A program made the position numbers and the translations under genes. The notes under the pieces are model-generated. The model saw only the letters and a program-made list of their open reading frames with translations, made no database searches and was not told the DNA's origin. This document shows, in pieces, positions 1 to 6,387 of a stretch of 14,846 nt of DNA; within the stretch, counting starts at the first letter, position 1; the number at the start of each line of letters is the position of its first letter. The DNA comes from Candidatus Omnitrophota bacterium (GTDB taxonomy: Bacteria > Omnitrophota > Gorgyraeia > S143-82), in the NCBI GenBank assembly GCA_027034965.1, contig JALVWL010000060.1, positions 1 through 14,846 on the forward strand. The letters are read 5' to 3'.

Positions 1-276
1 CCAGTAGACCTCTTTAGGTTATGCGATCTTGTTCTCCGAAGGGAATTTCCATCTGCCCTACGCATGTTTGATGCAATAGATATGGATAGATTTTCTTTTT
101 CCCAGTTTGTTGGGGCAATGCGTTTTAAGGTAGAGAGGACAGTGAGGGACGAGAGAAAAAAGGCAGCCCTCCTGGATGCACTTCTCAGGGCAGATGTAGA
201 TTTGAAATTAAAAAAACAATCCCCTCGCCTGAAATTCGAGGAACTCCTCCTTACCTTTAACAGACTTCTCCAGTAA
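1..276 (+). CDS. holA: DNA polymerase III delta subunit, C-terminal end (5' truncated by window)
   Basis: The reading frame is open from base 1 to the TAA at 274-276 and gives 91 residues; the start lies outside the window. The visible part is helical and ends in the pattern LLDALLRADVDLKLK, a short loop, then an E-LLL-FNRLL helix. This is the usual C-terminus of the clamp-loader delta subunit (collar domain, where a conserved Ala/Leu-rich helix leads to a Lys-containing turn). Delta opens the beta sliding clamp during loading at the replisome. A holA gene beside rpsT, the next gene here on the opposite strand, is a common bacterial arrangement and supports the call. Only the last quarter or so is present, so the AAA+ portion cannot be checked. 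Confidence 0.8.
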   Translation, partial: PVDLFRLCDLVLRREFPSALRMFDAIDMDRFSFSQFVGAMRFKVERTVRDERKKAALLDALLRADVDLKLKKQSPRLKFEELLLTFNRLLQ

Positions 277-319
277 AACAAAGTCTTTCAGGAAAAATCC
301 GTTTCATAAGTCTAAATTT

Positions 320-390
320 CCTCCATTCTCCATGCTCCATCCTTCATGCTTGATTGTTAAGAAGGGAGAACGGAGAAGGGAGAATGGAGG
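320..390. repeat. Imperfect fold-back built from inverted heptad repeats
   Basis: Bases 320-331 (cctccattctcc) are the exact reverse complement of 379-390 (ggagaatggagg). A further inner pairing (ccttc 341-345 with gaagg 361-365) brackets a 15-nt loop. The right half, 361-390, is itself four purine-rich heptads (gaaggga, gaacgga, gaaggga, gaatgga), equivalent to CTCCNNN units on the other strand. T6 at 398-403 follows on the plus strand, so the structure could stop holA transcripts. Confidence 0.7.
324..354 (+). repeat. 31-bp direct repeat, copy 1 (heptad units)
   Basis: This 31-bp segment recurs at 442-472 with a single difference (C versus T in the ccttcat/cctttat part). Internally it is a run of degenerate 7-bp units: reading from 321 they are ctccatt, ctccatg, ctccatc, cttcatg, cttgatt. 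The bases just upstream (320-331) also pair perfectly with 379-390. Confidence 0.85.
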
Positions 391-441
391 CAGTGGATTT
401 TTTGGTTTAAAGAAGCGATGCGAAATGGTGGTTTTATCCTT

Positions 442-472
442 CATTCTCCATGCTCCATCCTTTATGCTTGAT
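442..472 (+). repeat. 31-bp direct repeat, copy 2
   Basis: This is the second copy of the 324-354 repeat, identical at 30 of 31 positions and starting 118 bp downstream of it. It shows the same heptad structure (cattctc, catgctc, catcctt, tatgctt) and is followed at once by the palindrome at 475-493. Confidence 0.85.
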
Positions 473-474
473 AG

Positions 475-493
475 TAATCCCAAATTGGGATTA
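475..493. repeat. Perfect 19-nt palindrome
   Basis: taatcccaa and ttgggatta flank a single central A, giving 9-bp arms with no mismatch. No T-run follows on either strand, so it is not a standard intrinsic terminator. It could be a hairpin boundary for the repeat block or a protein-binding site. Confidence 0.7.
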
Positions 494-559
494 TCCGCGG
501 AGAGAGAAATAAAGAGGCTGGGCGATATTTCTCCAGACTATGCTGTCTGACAGCGTCTT

Positions 560-826
560 CTAATTAGCTGCGGCTATTAATTTCTTGCTCAGGCGGGATT
601 TTTTTCTACTAGCGGTATTTTTCTTAAGGACACCGTATTTATGTGCCTTATCTATTGTAGAGAATAGATTTGGCAACATTTGCTTTGCCGATTCTATGTC
701 TTTCTTCTCTATTGCCTTTAGATAGGCCTTGACAGTCTTTTTTATCAATCTCTTTACACGCAGATTTCGAATATGGCGTTTTTCGCTGGCCTTAAGTGCC
801 TTGATCTTACAGTGTCTATTCGGCAT
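560..826 (-). CDS. rpsT: Small ribosomal subunit protein bS20
   Basis: This 88-residue, strongly basic protein is a component of the 30S subunit that binds 16S rRNA. It begins MPNRHCKIKALKASEKRHIRN, close to the family pattern (a short basic tail, then K-A-x-K-x-x-R-x-x-x-x-R-N). It continues through the typical IKKTVKAYLKAIEKKD helix and ends with DKAHKYGVLKKNTASRKKSRLSKKL, the most conserved bS20 segment. The length matches the usual 85-90 residues. An AAAAGGAGA ribosome binding site (835-844, minus strand) lies 8 nt before the ATG, and a good promoter lies at 873-900. It is monocistronic and convergent with holA; the downstream gap carries repeats rather than a clear terminator. Confidence 0.96.
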   Translation of the reverse strand: MPNRHCKIKALKASEKRHIRNLRVKRLIKKTVKAYLKAIEKKDIESAKQMLPNLFSTIDKAHKYGVLKKNTASRKKSRLSKKLIAAAN

Positions 827-872
827 AATCTACATCTCCTTTTTTGATTACTACTCCTGTCTGGAACTAAAT

Positions 873-900
873 ATTCTAGTCTAAAAAAGCAATATGTCAA
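873..900 (-). promoter_or_regulatory. Sigma-70-type promoter for rpsT
   Basis: On the minus strand, TTGACA (895-900) is followed after 16 nt by TAGAAT (873-878). This is a perfect -35 and a one-mismatch -10. The predicted start near 866 leaves a leader of about 40 nt before the rpsT ATG, including the AAAAGGAGA site. Confidence 0.75.
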
Positions 901-958
901 TGATTTTTTGATAGGTAGTATTTTAGTGGCAAAAATTTTTTCTCTATCTTTCACATCG

Positions 959-967
959 TGATATAAT
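959..967 (+). promoter_or_regulatory. Extended -10 promoter for the fmdB-to-carboxypeptidase run
   Basis: TGATATAAT is a perfect TATAAT preceded by the TGn extension. No good -35 is seen at the expected spacing, which is normal for extended -10 promoters. It lies 34 nt before the fmdB-like ATG and is divergent from the rpsT promoter. Confidence 0.6.
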
Positions 968-1000
968 AACCAAAATATTAGGCAAGGAGGTGTTTTGTTT

Positions 1001-1264
1001 ATGCCGACCTATGAATATGAGTGCTTAAATTGCCAGCATAGATTTGAAGAGTTTCAATCTATAACCGATGAACCTGTCAGCCACTGCCCGAAATGCAGCT
1101 CGGCCCAGGTGCGGCGGGTAATCGGAGTCGGTATGGGTATTATCTTTAAGGGCAGCGGTTTTTATGAAACCGATTATAAGAAAAAGGTCTCATCCTCGGA
1201 TGGTTCTTCAGAGAAGAAATCTTCTGGTGAGACAGGGAAAAGTAGTAAGGAGACTAATCCTTGA
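1001..1264 (+). CDS. FmdB-family zinc-ribbon protein
   Basis: This 87-residue protein starts with the family signature MPTYEYEC. Four cysteines in two knuckles (C8/C11 and C29/C32) should bind one zinc ion. The segment VIGVGMGIIFKGSGFYETDY is also typical of this family, and the remaining tail is a low-complexity Ser/Lys/Glu stretch. The family was named after a putative regulator of formamidase, but its true role is generally unknown, so no function is assigned. The ATG at 1001 is chosen because it gives the canonical N-terminus and lies 10 nt after AAGGAGG (984-990). A TTG at 995 in the same frame would be too close to that site. It leads a seven-gene run, and its stop overlaps the next start. 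Confidence 0.88.
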   Translation: MPTYEYECLNCQHRFEEFQSITDEPVSHCPKCSSAQVRRVIGVGMGIIFKGSGFYETDYKKKVSSSDGSSEKKSSGETGKSSKETNP

Positions 1265-1635
1265 AAAGGTTCCCCCTGATTTTAGCTATCTTGTATATTA
1301 TATTGATATTCATCGGGGCCTCTATCCCTGGCGATAGGCTCTATATCCCTTCGGGCACAGACTATATCCTGCATATCCTGGAATTTGTCCTGCTTGGATT
1401 CTTGATTTCCTGGGCGGTTTTCTTGCGTTATGAGGGGTTTTATCCTTATCCAGTACTGTGGTTTGGCATAGCAGTCGGGATAATAACAGAGATATATCAG
1501 TATGCAGTCCCCTTGCGCACGCCGTCTTTGATGGATGTGATGGCCGATGCCATAGGTGTCTTTTTGGGAATATGGATGTTTGCGATTATATTTGAACGGG
1601 AGTGGATGGATGGGATTAGAAATAAGATCCTTTAG
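1261..1635 (+). CDS. VanZ-like membrane protein
   Basis: This 124-residue integral membrane protein has about four hydrophobic segments (roughly residues 5-24, 36-54, 64-80 and 95-112). It carries the conserved VanZ-family features: a SIPGDRL-type loop after the first helix, a D-x-x-L-H-x-x-E/x-F-x-x-L-G pattern in the second, and GIITEIYQYAVPLRTPSLMD with a following small-residue ADAIG helix. VanZ is linked to teicoplanin resistance in enterococci, but most homologues have no known activity, and nothing here suggests a resistance cluster. The start is TTG, overlapping the fmdB-like stop (TTGA), with AAGGAG at 1247-1252 placed 8 nt before it. The 3' end overlaps the DUF1015 gene by 26 nt, implying translational coupling. 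Confidence 0.85.
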   Translation: MKRFPLILAILYIILIFIGASIPGDRLYIPSGTDYILHILEFVLLGFLISWAVFLRYEGFYPYPVLWFGIAVGIITEIYQYAVPLRTPSLMDVMADAIGVFLGIWMFAIIFEREWMDGIRNKIL

Positions 1636-2899
1636 GGCCGTGCATTATAATATTGAGAGATTTGGTAGGGACCTCTCTACACTTACCTGTCCGCCTTACG
1701 ATGTAATAAGTGATGAGGAACGTAAGACCTTGCTCTCCTTATCTGATTACAATTATGTTCGTCTGGTACTCAGTAAGTCGCTTGGTGAGAGCATAAAAAG
1801 CGAACAGCGTGACTATTCAGGGGTCAGATTACTTATAGATGAATGGGAAAGACAAGGGGTATTTATTAGGGACAAGCAGGACTCTATTTACATTTATCGC
1901 CAGAGCTATAGAGTAGATGGGGAAGAGAAGCAGAGGCATGGATTTATTGCCCTTCTGAGATTGCCGGATGAAGAGGGCCTGGTCCTGCCACATGAAAATA
2001 CGCATAGGGGTCCTAAGGAGGATAGGTTTGATTTGTTGGCCCAGGTCTCAGCGATCCTGGAACCTGTATTCTTTTTGTTGCCTGATGAGGATGGCGAACT
2101 CCTCGAACATATCAGGTCAGGATGGAATTTGACTGCGGATGATAAGCAATTATATATAGAAGAAGAGATCGGTACACACCACTGCAGTGCGGTTAGTGAT
2201 GAGGCCTGGGTTACGCGTTTGCGCCAGCTGGTCTTTACCAAGAGGGCCCTAATAGCCGATGGCCATCATAGGTTTGAGGTGGCCCTTAGTTATAGGGATT
2301 ATATGAGAAATCGTCCTGACTACGACGAGACGGCGGGCTATAACTATATAATGGTATTTTTTGCACCAATGAGCCCGGATAATCTCACTGTCCTGCCCAT
2401 ATACAGGCGTGTACTAGATTGGACGTTTCAAGGGGAAGACAGACTCCTGGAGTCTGTGGAGAGGTTTTTCGATGCATCGGTTGCCTCAGAAGAGGATTTG
2501 TGGCGTATCTCTCGTGGTGAATTTGGTGATTATACGTTTGGATTGGTGACCCGCTCTGAGAATTTTCGCCTTTCTTTGAAGGAAGATATCGATCCAGTAG
2601 AGGTGTTGGGGGAGCTGGCAGATGTGTCGGATAGCTATAAGAGGTTGAATGTCGTAGTCCTCCATTATATCCTATTGCCTCTGCTTGGGGTGAATCAAGA
2701 GGAGGGCAGTATAGTCTATGAGAAGTCCCTTGATGAGGTCCTCTCTGTTAAGGAGGGCCAGCTGGGAATAGTCCTGCCCCCTATTTCAGTAGAACAGATA
2801 TACGAAGTCGCCCTGAAAGGTGAGAGGATGCCCCAGAAGTCTACCTATTTCTATCCTAAGATTAGAAGTGGTGTTGTGTTTTTTGATTTCCTTGATTAG
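1610..2899 (+). CDS. DUF1015 family protein
   Basis: This 429-residue soluble protein belongs to the conserved but poorly characterised DUF1015 family (COG4198). Family marks are the N-terminal SFRAVHYN segment, CPPYDVIS near residues 27-34, a PHENTHRGPKEDR motif in the middle, and ALIADGHHRFEVAL with D217-G-H-H-R221. The DGHHR motif resembles the G-x-R-R/GHHR nucleotide-binding motif of the ParB/sulfiredoxin fold, and some family members have been annotated as ParB-related. A nucleotide-dependent activity is therefore plausible but is an inference. The ATG at 1610 is chosen because it gives the normal N-terminus and has GGGAG 7 nt before it. It overlaps the vanZ-like gene and ends 5 nt before aroB. 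Confidence 0.9.
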   Translation: MGLEIRSFRAVHYNIERFGRDLSTLTCPPYDVISDEERKTLLSLSDYNYVRLVLSKSLGESIKSEQRDYSGVRLLIDEWERQGVFIRDKQDSIYIYRQSYRVDGEEKQRHGFIALLRLPDEEGLVLPHENTHRGPKEDRFDLLAQVSAILEPVFFLLPDEDGELLEHIRSGWNLTADDKQLYIEEEIGTHHCSAVSDEAWVTRLRQLVFTKRALIADGHHRFEVALSYRDYMRNRPDYDETAGYNYIMVFFAPMSPDNLTVLPIYRRVLDWTFQGEDRLLESVERFFDASVASEEDLWRISRGEFGDYTFGLVTRSENFRLSLKEDIDPVEVLGELADVSDSYKRLNVVVLHYILLPLLGVNQEEGSIVYEKSLDEVLSVKEGQLGIVLPPISVEQIYEVALKGERMPQKSTYFYPKIRSGVVFFDFLD

Positions 2900-2904
2900 G
2901 TATT

Positions 2905-3975
2905 ATGGGCTACAGGAAGAATAGTACTATTTATGTAAAGACATCAGAGAAAACCTATCCTATAATCCTTAGCAGTGATTTTGCGAAGACAATAATTGAT
3001 TTCTATGAGAAAAATCTATTCCCCAGGGTGGCAGTTGTTGTCACGAACAAGACGATATTTGAACTCTGGCGCACAAAGATTGAGGGGCTTTGCTCTTTTC
3101 TAGGGGCAAAGATTGTATTTGTCCCTGATTCAGAAAAGGCCAAGTCTCTTGCGGTCTATGAAAGGCTGGTCAATTCTCTGGCCGGCTATGACGAGAAGAA
3201 GAGTTCGCTTGCTGTGATTGCGATAGGTGGGGGAGTGGTGGGAGATCTGGCTGGTTTTGCGGCTGGTACCTATCGGAGGGGAATCCCCATAATTCAGGTA
3301 CCTACGACGCTCCTTGCCCAGATAGACTCCTCAATAGGAGGCAAGACTGCGATAAATCTCCAAACAGGCAAGAACCTCGTCGGGGTTTATCATCAGCCAG
3401 ATTGTGTTGTCCTGGATACAGGATTCCTTTCTACACTAAGAGAGGGCAATATCAAAGAGGGAATTGCCGAGGGGATAAAATATGGTGTCATTCGTTCCCC
3501 GGGTCTGTTTTCTATGCTCGAAGAGGTTGCTGATATGGATCAAATCGATTGGCCATCCTTTGTCGGAGAGTGTGCAGCAATAAAGGCAAAGGTTGTAAGT
3601 TGTGATGAAAAGGAAGTCAAGGGTTTGCGTTACATCCTCAATTTTGGGCATACGATAGGGCATGCGATCGAGGCTGCTACGGATAATCATATATCTCATG
3701 GTATTGCGGTGGGTATAGGTATGGCAAAGGCGACTGACATAGCCTGCAGACTTGGAATATGTCGCCACACCACCCTTAATCGTATTGTGCGATTGCTAGA
3801 TAAATTTTCCCTGCCTTACGAGATAAAGATGAACACTTCCCAGAAGAGGCGTTTCTGGCAGGCATTGATGAGGGATAAGAAGTTTTCCTCTGGGAAGATG
3901 AGGTTTGTCCTGCCCCTTCGGATTGGTGCGGTAAGGGTTGTGGATGGTATAACCAAAGATATGATACGAATTTGA
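2905..3975 (+). CDS. aroB: 3-dehydroquinate synthase
   Basis: This 356-residue enzyme converts DAHP to 3-dehydroquinate, the second step of the cytoplasmic shikimate pathway, using NAD and a divalent metal. The NAD-binding motif GGGVVGD is at residues 108-114, followed by FAAGTYRRGI and VPTTLLAQIDSSIGGKTAIN. Metal ligands are recognisable as E189 (in GIAEGIKYG), H249 (in NFGHTIGHAIE) and H265 (in SHGIAVGIGM). RDKK in the C-terminal part is the conserved lysine segment. Length and motif order are normal and no key residue is missing. The ATG lies 5 nt after the DUF1015 stop, with only a weak AGG-type site, so coupling to the upstream gene is likely. Confidence 0.97.
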   Translation: MGYRKNSTIYVKTSEKTYPIILSSDFAKTIIDFYEKNLFPRVAVVVTNKTIFELWRTKIEGLCSFLGAKIVFVPDSEKAKSLAVYERLVNSLAGYDEKKSSLAVIAIGGGVVGDLAGFAAGTYRRGIPIIQVPTTLLAQIDSSIGGKTAINLQTGKNLVGVYHQPDCVVLDTGFLSTLREGNIKEGIAEGIKYGVIRSPGLFSMLEEVADMDQIDWPSFVGECAAIKAKVVSCDEKEVKGLRYILNFGHTIGHAIEAATDNHISHGIAVGIGMAKATDIACRLGICRHTTLNRIVRLLDKFSLPYEIKMNTSQKRRFWQALMRDKKFSSGKMRFVLPLRIGAVRVVDGITKDMIRI

Positions 3976-3985
3976 GGATTTAGAA

Positions 3986-4861
3986 ATGGATTTAGATGCC
4001 TTTGTCCAGGAACTGGTTTCCTATCTTAGGGAAAGCGTATTCCTTGGCAGGGATAGTAGGTGTTTTTCTATCGAGAATAGGTTTATATCCTCTCTCTGGA
4101 AAGGTAAATTCCTTCGTTCAAAGTTTATTGCTGCGGCCTTTTATAGTATGCGCAAACAGATAGGAAGGAATTGGAAAAGATATGCACTAAAGGCAGCGGC
4201 AGGGATAGAGATAATCCATCTGGCCTCTCTTATACACGATGATGTAATCGATGGAGCGGAAAAGCGGAGAGGCAAGATCTGTTTCCATAGGAGGTTTTCT
4301 ATCTCCGAGGCCATAGTCTGGGGTGATTGGTTATTCGCCCGAGGTGTGCAGGAATTTGAGGATATAGATGCAGGAATATTTGGCACAATGGCCATCTCTG
4401 AGATATGCGAAGGCCAGCTATTGGAAGAGAAATTATGTGCTTTTAGAAATATCAATTGGGATAATTACTTTTCCATTATTAGTAAAAAGACGGCAGCTCT
4501 GTTTCAGATAGGGGTAGAGGTCCTTTCCTCTTTTATCTATCCCAGTGATGATGTGATGAGGCTTTCAGACTATGCCTTTTTGTGGGGCATATCATTTCAG
4601 CTTTATGATGATCTACTGGATATAAGAGAAGATTTTTCTGATAAAAAGATAACATTTCCTATGGTATTATTAAAAAGGGTTGATACTTCTCTTGCAAGAG
4701 ATATGTGGGATGGTAAAAAGGAGCTGGATGCTCAAGCGCTTAGGTGGTTGCGTTCTCTGGGGAAAGGCATTATCGGAGATATATTGAATTCCAAAAGGTG
4801 TCCTGAGGCCTTTTCTCTGTTCTATGAATGGATGGTGGAGAAGCTCGGTAGGTTAAACTAA
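3986..4861 (+). CDS. Trans-polyprenyl diphosphate synthase
   Basis: This 291-residue isoprenyl diphosphate synthase condenses isopentenyl diphosphate with an allylic primer. Visible motifs are GKFLRSK (G40-K41-L43-R44, the IPP-binding arm), the first Asp-rich motif HDDVID (D85, D86, D89) followed by KRRGK, KTAALF near residue 169, and the second Asp-rich motif YDDLLD (D208, D209, D212). The residue five places before the first motif is Ala80, a small side chain typical of long-chain producers, so a quinone side chain is the likely product. Oddly, the stretch after the second motif is short: the usual GK-x-x-G-x-DL-x-x-G loop before K-x-T-x-P is reduced to about nine residues. GAGG (3974-3977) lies 8 nt before the ATG. 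Product length cannot be fixed from the sequence. Confidence 0.9.
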   Translation: MDLDAFVQELVSYLRESVFLGRDSRCFSIENRFISSLWKGKFLRSKFIAAAFYSMRKQIGRNWKRYALKAAAGIEIIHLASLIHDDVIDGAEKRRGKICFHRRFSISEAIVWGDWLFARGVQEFEDIDAGIFGTMAISEICEGQLLEEKLCAFRNINWDNYFSIISKKTAALFQIGVEVLSSFIYPSDDVMRLSDYAFLWGISFQLYDDLLDIREDFSDKKITFPMVLLKRVDTSLARDMWDGKKELDAQALRWLRSLGKGIIGDILNSKRCPEAFSLFYEWMVEKLGRLN

Positions 4862-4881
4862 TCAAATTAGAAGGGGGGAGT

Positions 4882-5565
4882 ATGATAAGAAAGGCGCCTT
4901 TAGAGTTCATAAATCCAGACGATACCAATGAGACCTGGCGTATCTTCAGGATTATGTCAGAGTTTATCGAGGGCTTTGAGGTCCTATCCCAGGTAGGTGA
5001 GGCAGTCAGCATCTTCGGTTCTGCTCGATCCAAGCGGAATAGTGAAAACTATAGACTCGCCGAAGAGATAGCCTTTTTACTTGCAAAAGAAGGCTTTACA
5101 ATAATCACAGGTGGCGGCCCCGGTGTAATGGAGGCAGCCAATAAAGGGGCCAAGAAGGCTAAGGGGATTTCCGTAGGCCTGAATATAAGGCTTCCGATGG
5201 AACAAAAACCAAACTCCTTTGCGGATATATTGATAGAGTTTCGTTATTTCTTTGCCAGAAAGGTTATGTTTATAAAATATGCCAAGGCCTTTGTGGTCTT
5301 GCCGGGTGGATTTGGCACACTGGATGAGTTTATCGAGGCAATAACCCTTATCCAGACAAAGCGTATAGGTGAGTTTCCAGTTATCCTGGTCAATAGCAAA
5401 TTCTGGAAGCCTATGATAAGGTGGATGGAAAAGACCTTAGTCCAAGAAGGTATGATAGATATAGGGGACCTCGATATATTTACAGTAGTAGACAGCCCTG
5501 CCCAGGTCCTTGAGGTAATAAGAGACTTCTATGCCCAGAAAAAGGCGGCTTTTCTGGATCGTTAG
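4882..5565 (+). CDS. LOG-family (TIGR00730-type) putative nucleotide phosphoribohydrolase
   Basis: This 227-residue Rossmann-fold protein belongs to the LOG/'lysine decarboxylase-like' family. Members studied cleave nucleoside 5'-monophosphates (cytokinin riboside monophosphates in LOG, AMP/CMP-type substrates elsewhere) to free base and ribose 5-phosphate. Family marks are SIFGSARS near residue 43, ITGGGPGVMEAAN (75-87), FFARK (R126, K127) and the signature PGGFGTLDE (141-149). Older databases call such proteins lysine decarboxylases, which is misleading. The N-terminal helical extension of about 40 residues is common in the bacterial subgroup. A G-rich site (AAGGGGGGAG, 4871-4880) precedes the ATG. 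The 3' end overlaps the following carboxypeptidase gene by 35 nt. Confidence 0.9.
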   Translation: MIRKAPLEFINPDDTNETWRIFRIMSEFIEGFEVLSQVGEAVSIFGSARSKRNSENYRLAEEIAFLLAKEGFTIITGGGPGVMEAANKGAKKAKGISVGLNIRLPMEQKPNSFADILIEFRYFFARKVMFIKYAKAFVVLPGGFGTLDEFIEAITLIQTKRIGEFPVILVNSKFWKPMIRWMEKTLVQEGMIDIGDLDIFTVVDSPAQVLEVIRDFYAQKKAAFLDR

Positions 5566-6316
5566 TCTGATCTCTCTTTTCCTTGCCTTCCCTATATTCG
5601 TCTGGGCAGGGGACTGGAAGTCAGGAGCCTTGATAGACGGAAAAGGGAAGTTATTTTATAGTGCATCTCCATATAAGCAGCTGCCACCCGCAAGCACAGT
5701 AAAGATCTTGACAGCTATGGTTGTTATAGATTCCCTTCCTCTAGATAAATGGATCAGGATCTCAAAAATGGCCGCTAGTATTGAACCTTCGAAGGTATAT
5801 CTAAGAGCTGGAGAATACTATCGCGTCAGGGATCTGCTCTATGCGCTACTTATGGCTTCGGCCAATGATGCCGCGGTTGCCCTGGCAGAGGCAGCTGCTG
5901 GTACGGAGTCTAGATTTGCCAGGTTTATGAATAAGAAGGCCAAACGTTGTGGTCTGCACCATTCTGTATTTAAGAATGCCTCTGGTCTGCCTGCGAAGGG
6001 CCAATTCAGTTGCGCCTATGACCTGGCAAGACTGATGCGGATCGCAGTCAAATATGGATTGATAACGGATGCACTTGGGAAGAAGGTCTATGTCTTCTAC
6101 AGCAGGACAGGCAGAAAAATTAAGGTTGTAAACCATAATAAGCTGTTGTGGAATAAACGCTGGTCATTTATACGGGGCAAGACCGGTTTTACTAGATCAG
6201 CAAGGCAGTGCTTTGTCGGGTATTTTTATAGGAAGGCCCAACTATATACATTTGCGTTTCTCGGAGGAAAGACGCTTTGGAGAAATATAAAAGAAATATA
6301 TTTCCTTTCCAATTAA
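5531..6316 (+). CDS. D-alanyl-D-alanine carboxypeptidase (peptidase S11 family), short form
   Basis: This 261-residue penicillin-binding protein trims the terminal D-Ala of peptidoglycan stem peptides in the periplasm. An N-terminal basic/hydrophobic segment (residues about 4-26, ending FVWA) looks like a signal peptide. All three active-site motifs are present: S55-T-V-K58 (in PPASTVK), S110-A-N112 (in MASANDAA) and K217-T-G219 (in RGKTGFT). The protein stops soon after the catalytic domain, so it lacks the C-terminal beta domain and amphipathic membrane anchor of PBP5-like enzymes. It may be free in the periplasm. The gene starts inside the LOG-family gene (35-nt overlap, different frame) without a strong ribosome binding site, so coupled translation is likely. 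It closes the seven-gene run. Confidence 0.92.
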   Translation: MPRKRRLFWIVSLISLFLAFPIFVWAGDWKSGALIDGKGKLFYSASPYKQLPPASTVKILTAMVVIDSLPLDKWIRISKMAASIEPSKVYLRAGEYYRVRDLLYALLMASANDAAVALAEAAAGTESRFARFMNKKAKRCGLHHSVFKNASGLPAKGQFSCAYDLARLMRIAVKYGLITDALGKKVYVFYSRTGRKIKVVNHNKLLWNKRWSFIRGKTGFTRSARQCFVGYFYRKAQLYTFAFLGGKTLWRNIKEIYFLSN

Positions 6317-6321
6317 TTTGC

Positions 6322-6350
6322 TTGACATCCACGGATAGGTTTTTTAAAAT
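6322..6350 (+). promoter_or_regulatory. Strong sigma-70-type promoter for the OmpP1/FadL gene
   Basis: TTGACA (6322-6327), a 17-nt spacer and TAAAAT (6345-6350) give a perfect -35, ideal spacing and a one-mismatch -10. The predicted start near 6357 leaves a leader of about 30 nt that contains GGGAGGTG before the ATG at 6388. The promoter begins only 5 nt after the carboxypeptidase stop. Confidence 0.82.
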
Positions 6351-6387
6351 CACTTGAATATGTGAAAACAGTAACAAGGGAGGTGTT

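Larger units (their letters stand above)
277..559. other. Repeat-rich gap between convergent holA and rpsT
   Basis: This 283-bp gap holds no convincing gene. It contains 7-bp tandem units (consensus CTCCATN) at 321-355, inverted units of the same type at 361-390, a second near-identical 31-bp copy at 442-472, a perfect 19-nt palindrome at 475-493 and a short hairpin at 535-558. Six T residues at 398-403 follow the 320-390 fold-back, so holA transcription may end there, but the stem is long-looped and this is only inferred. No clear intrinsic terminator for rpsT is visible on the minus strand. Confidence 0.7.

Noticed and set aside
332..550. Open frame of 72 codons on the plus strand between holA and rpsT
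   Set aside because: It begins inside the heptad repeat, runs through both repeat copies and the palindrome, has no ribosome binding site and shows no recognisable protein pattern.
1556..1609. Longer N-terminus for the DUF1015 gene
   Set aside because: It would lie wholly inside the vanZ-like gene. The family N-terminus (short lead, then SFRAVHYN) begins at the ATG at 1610, which has its own GGGAG site.
1261..1635. Glycopeptide-resistance determinant because of VanZ similarity
   Set aside because: There are no vanA/H/X/S/R genes nearby, and VanZ-like proteins are widespread in bacteria with no resistance role.
4882..5565. Lysine decarboxylase, as this family is often labelled
   Set aside because: PGGFGTLDE and GGGPGVMEA are LOG-family phosphoribohydrolase motifs, and there is no PLP-dependent decarboxylase fold.
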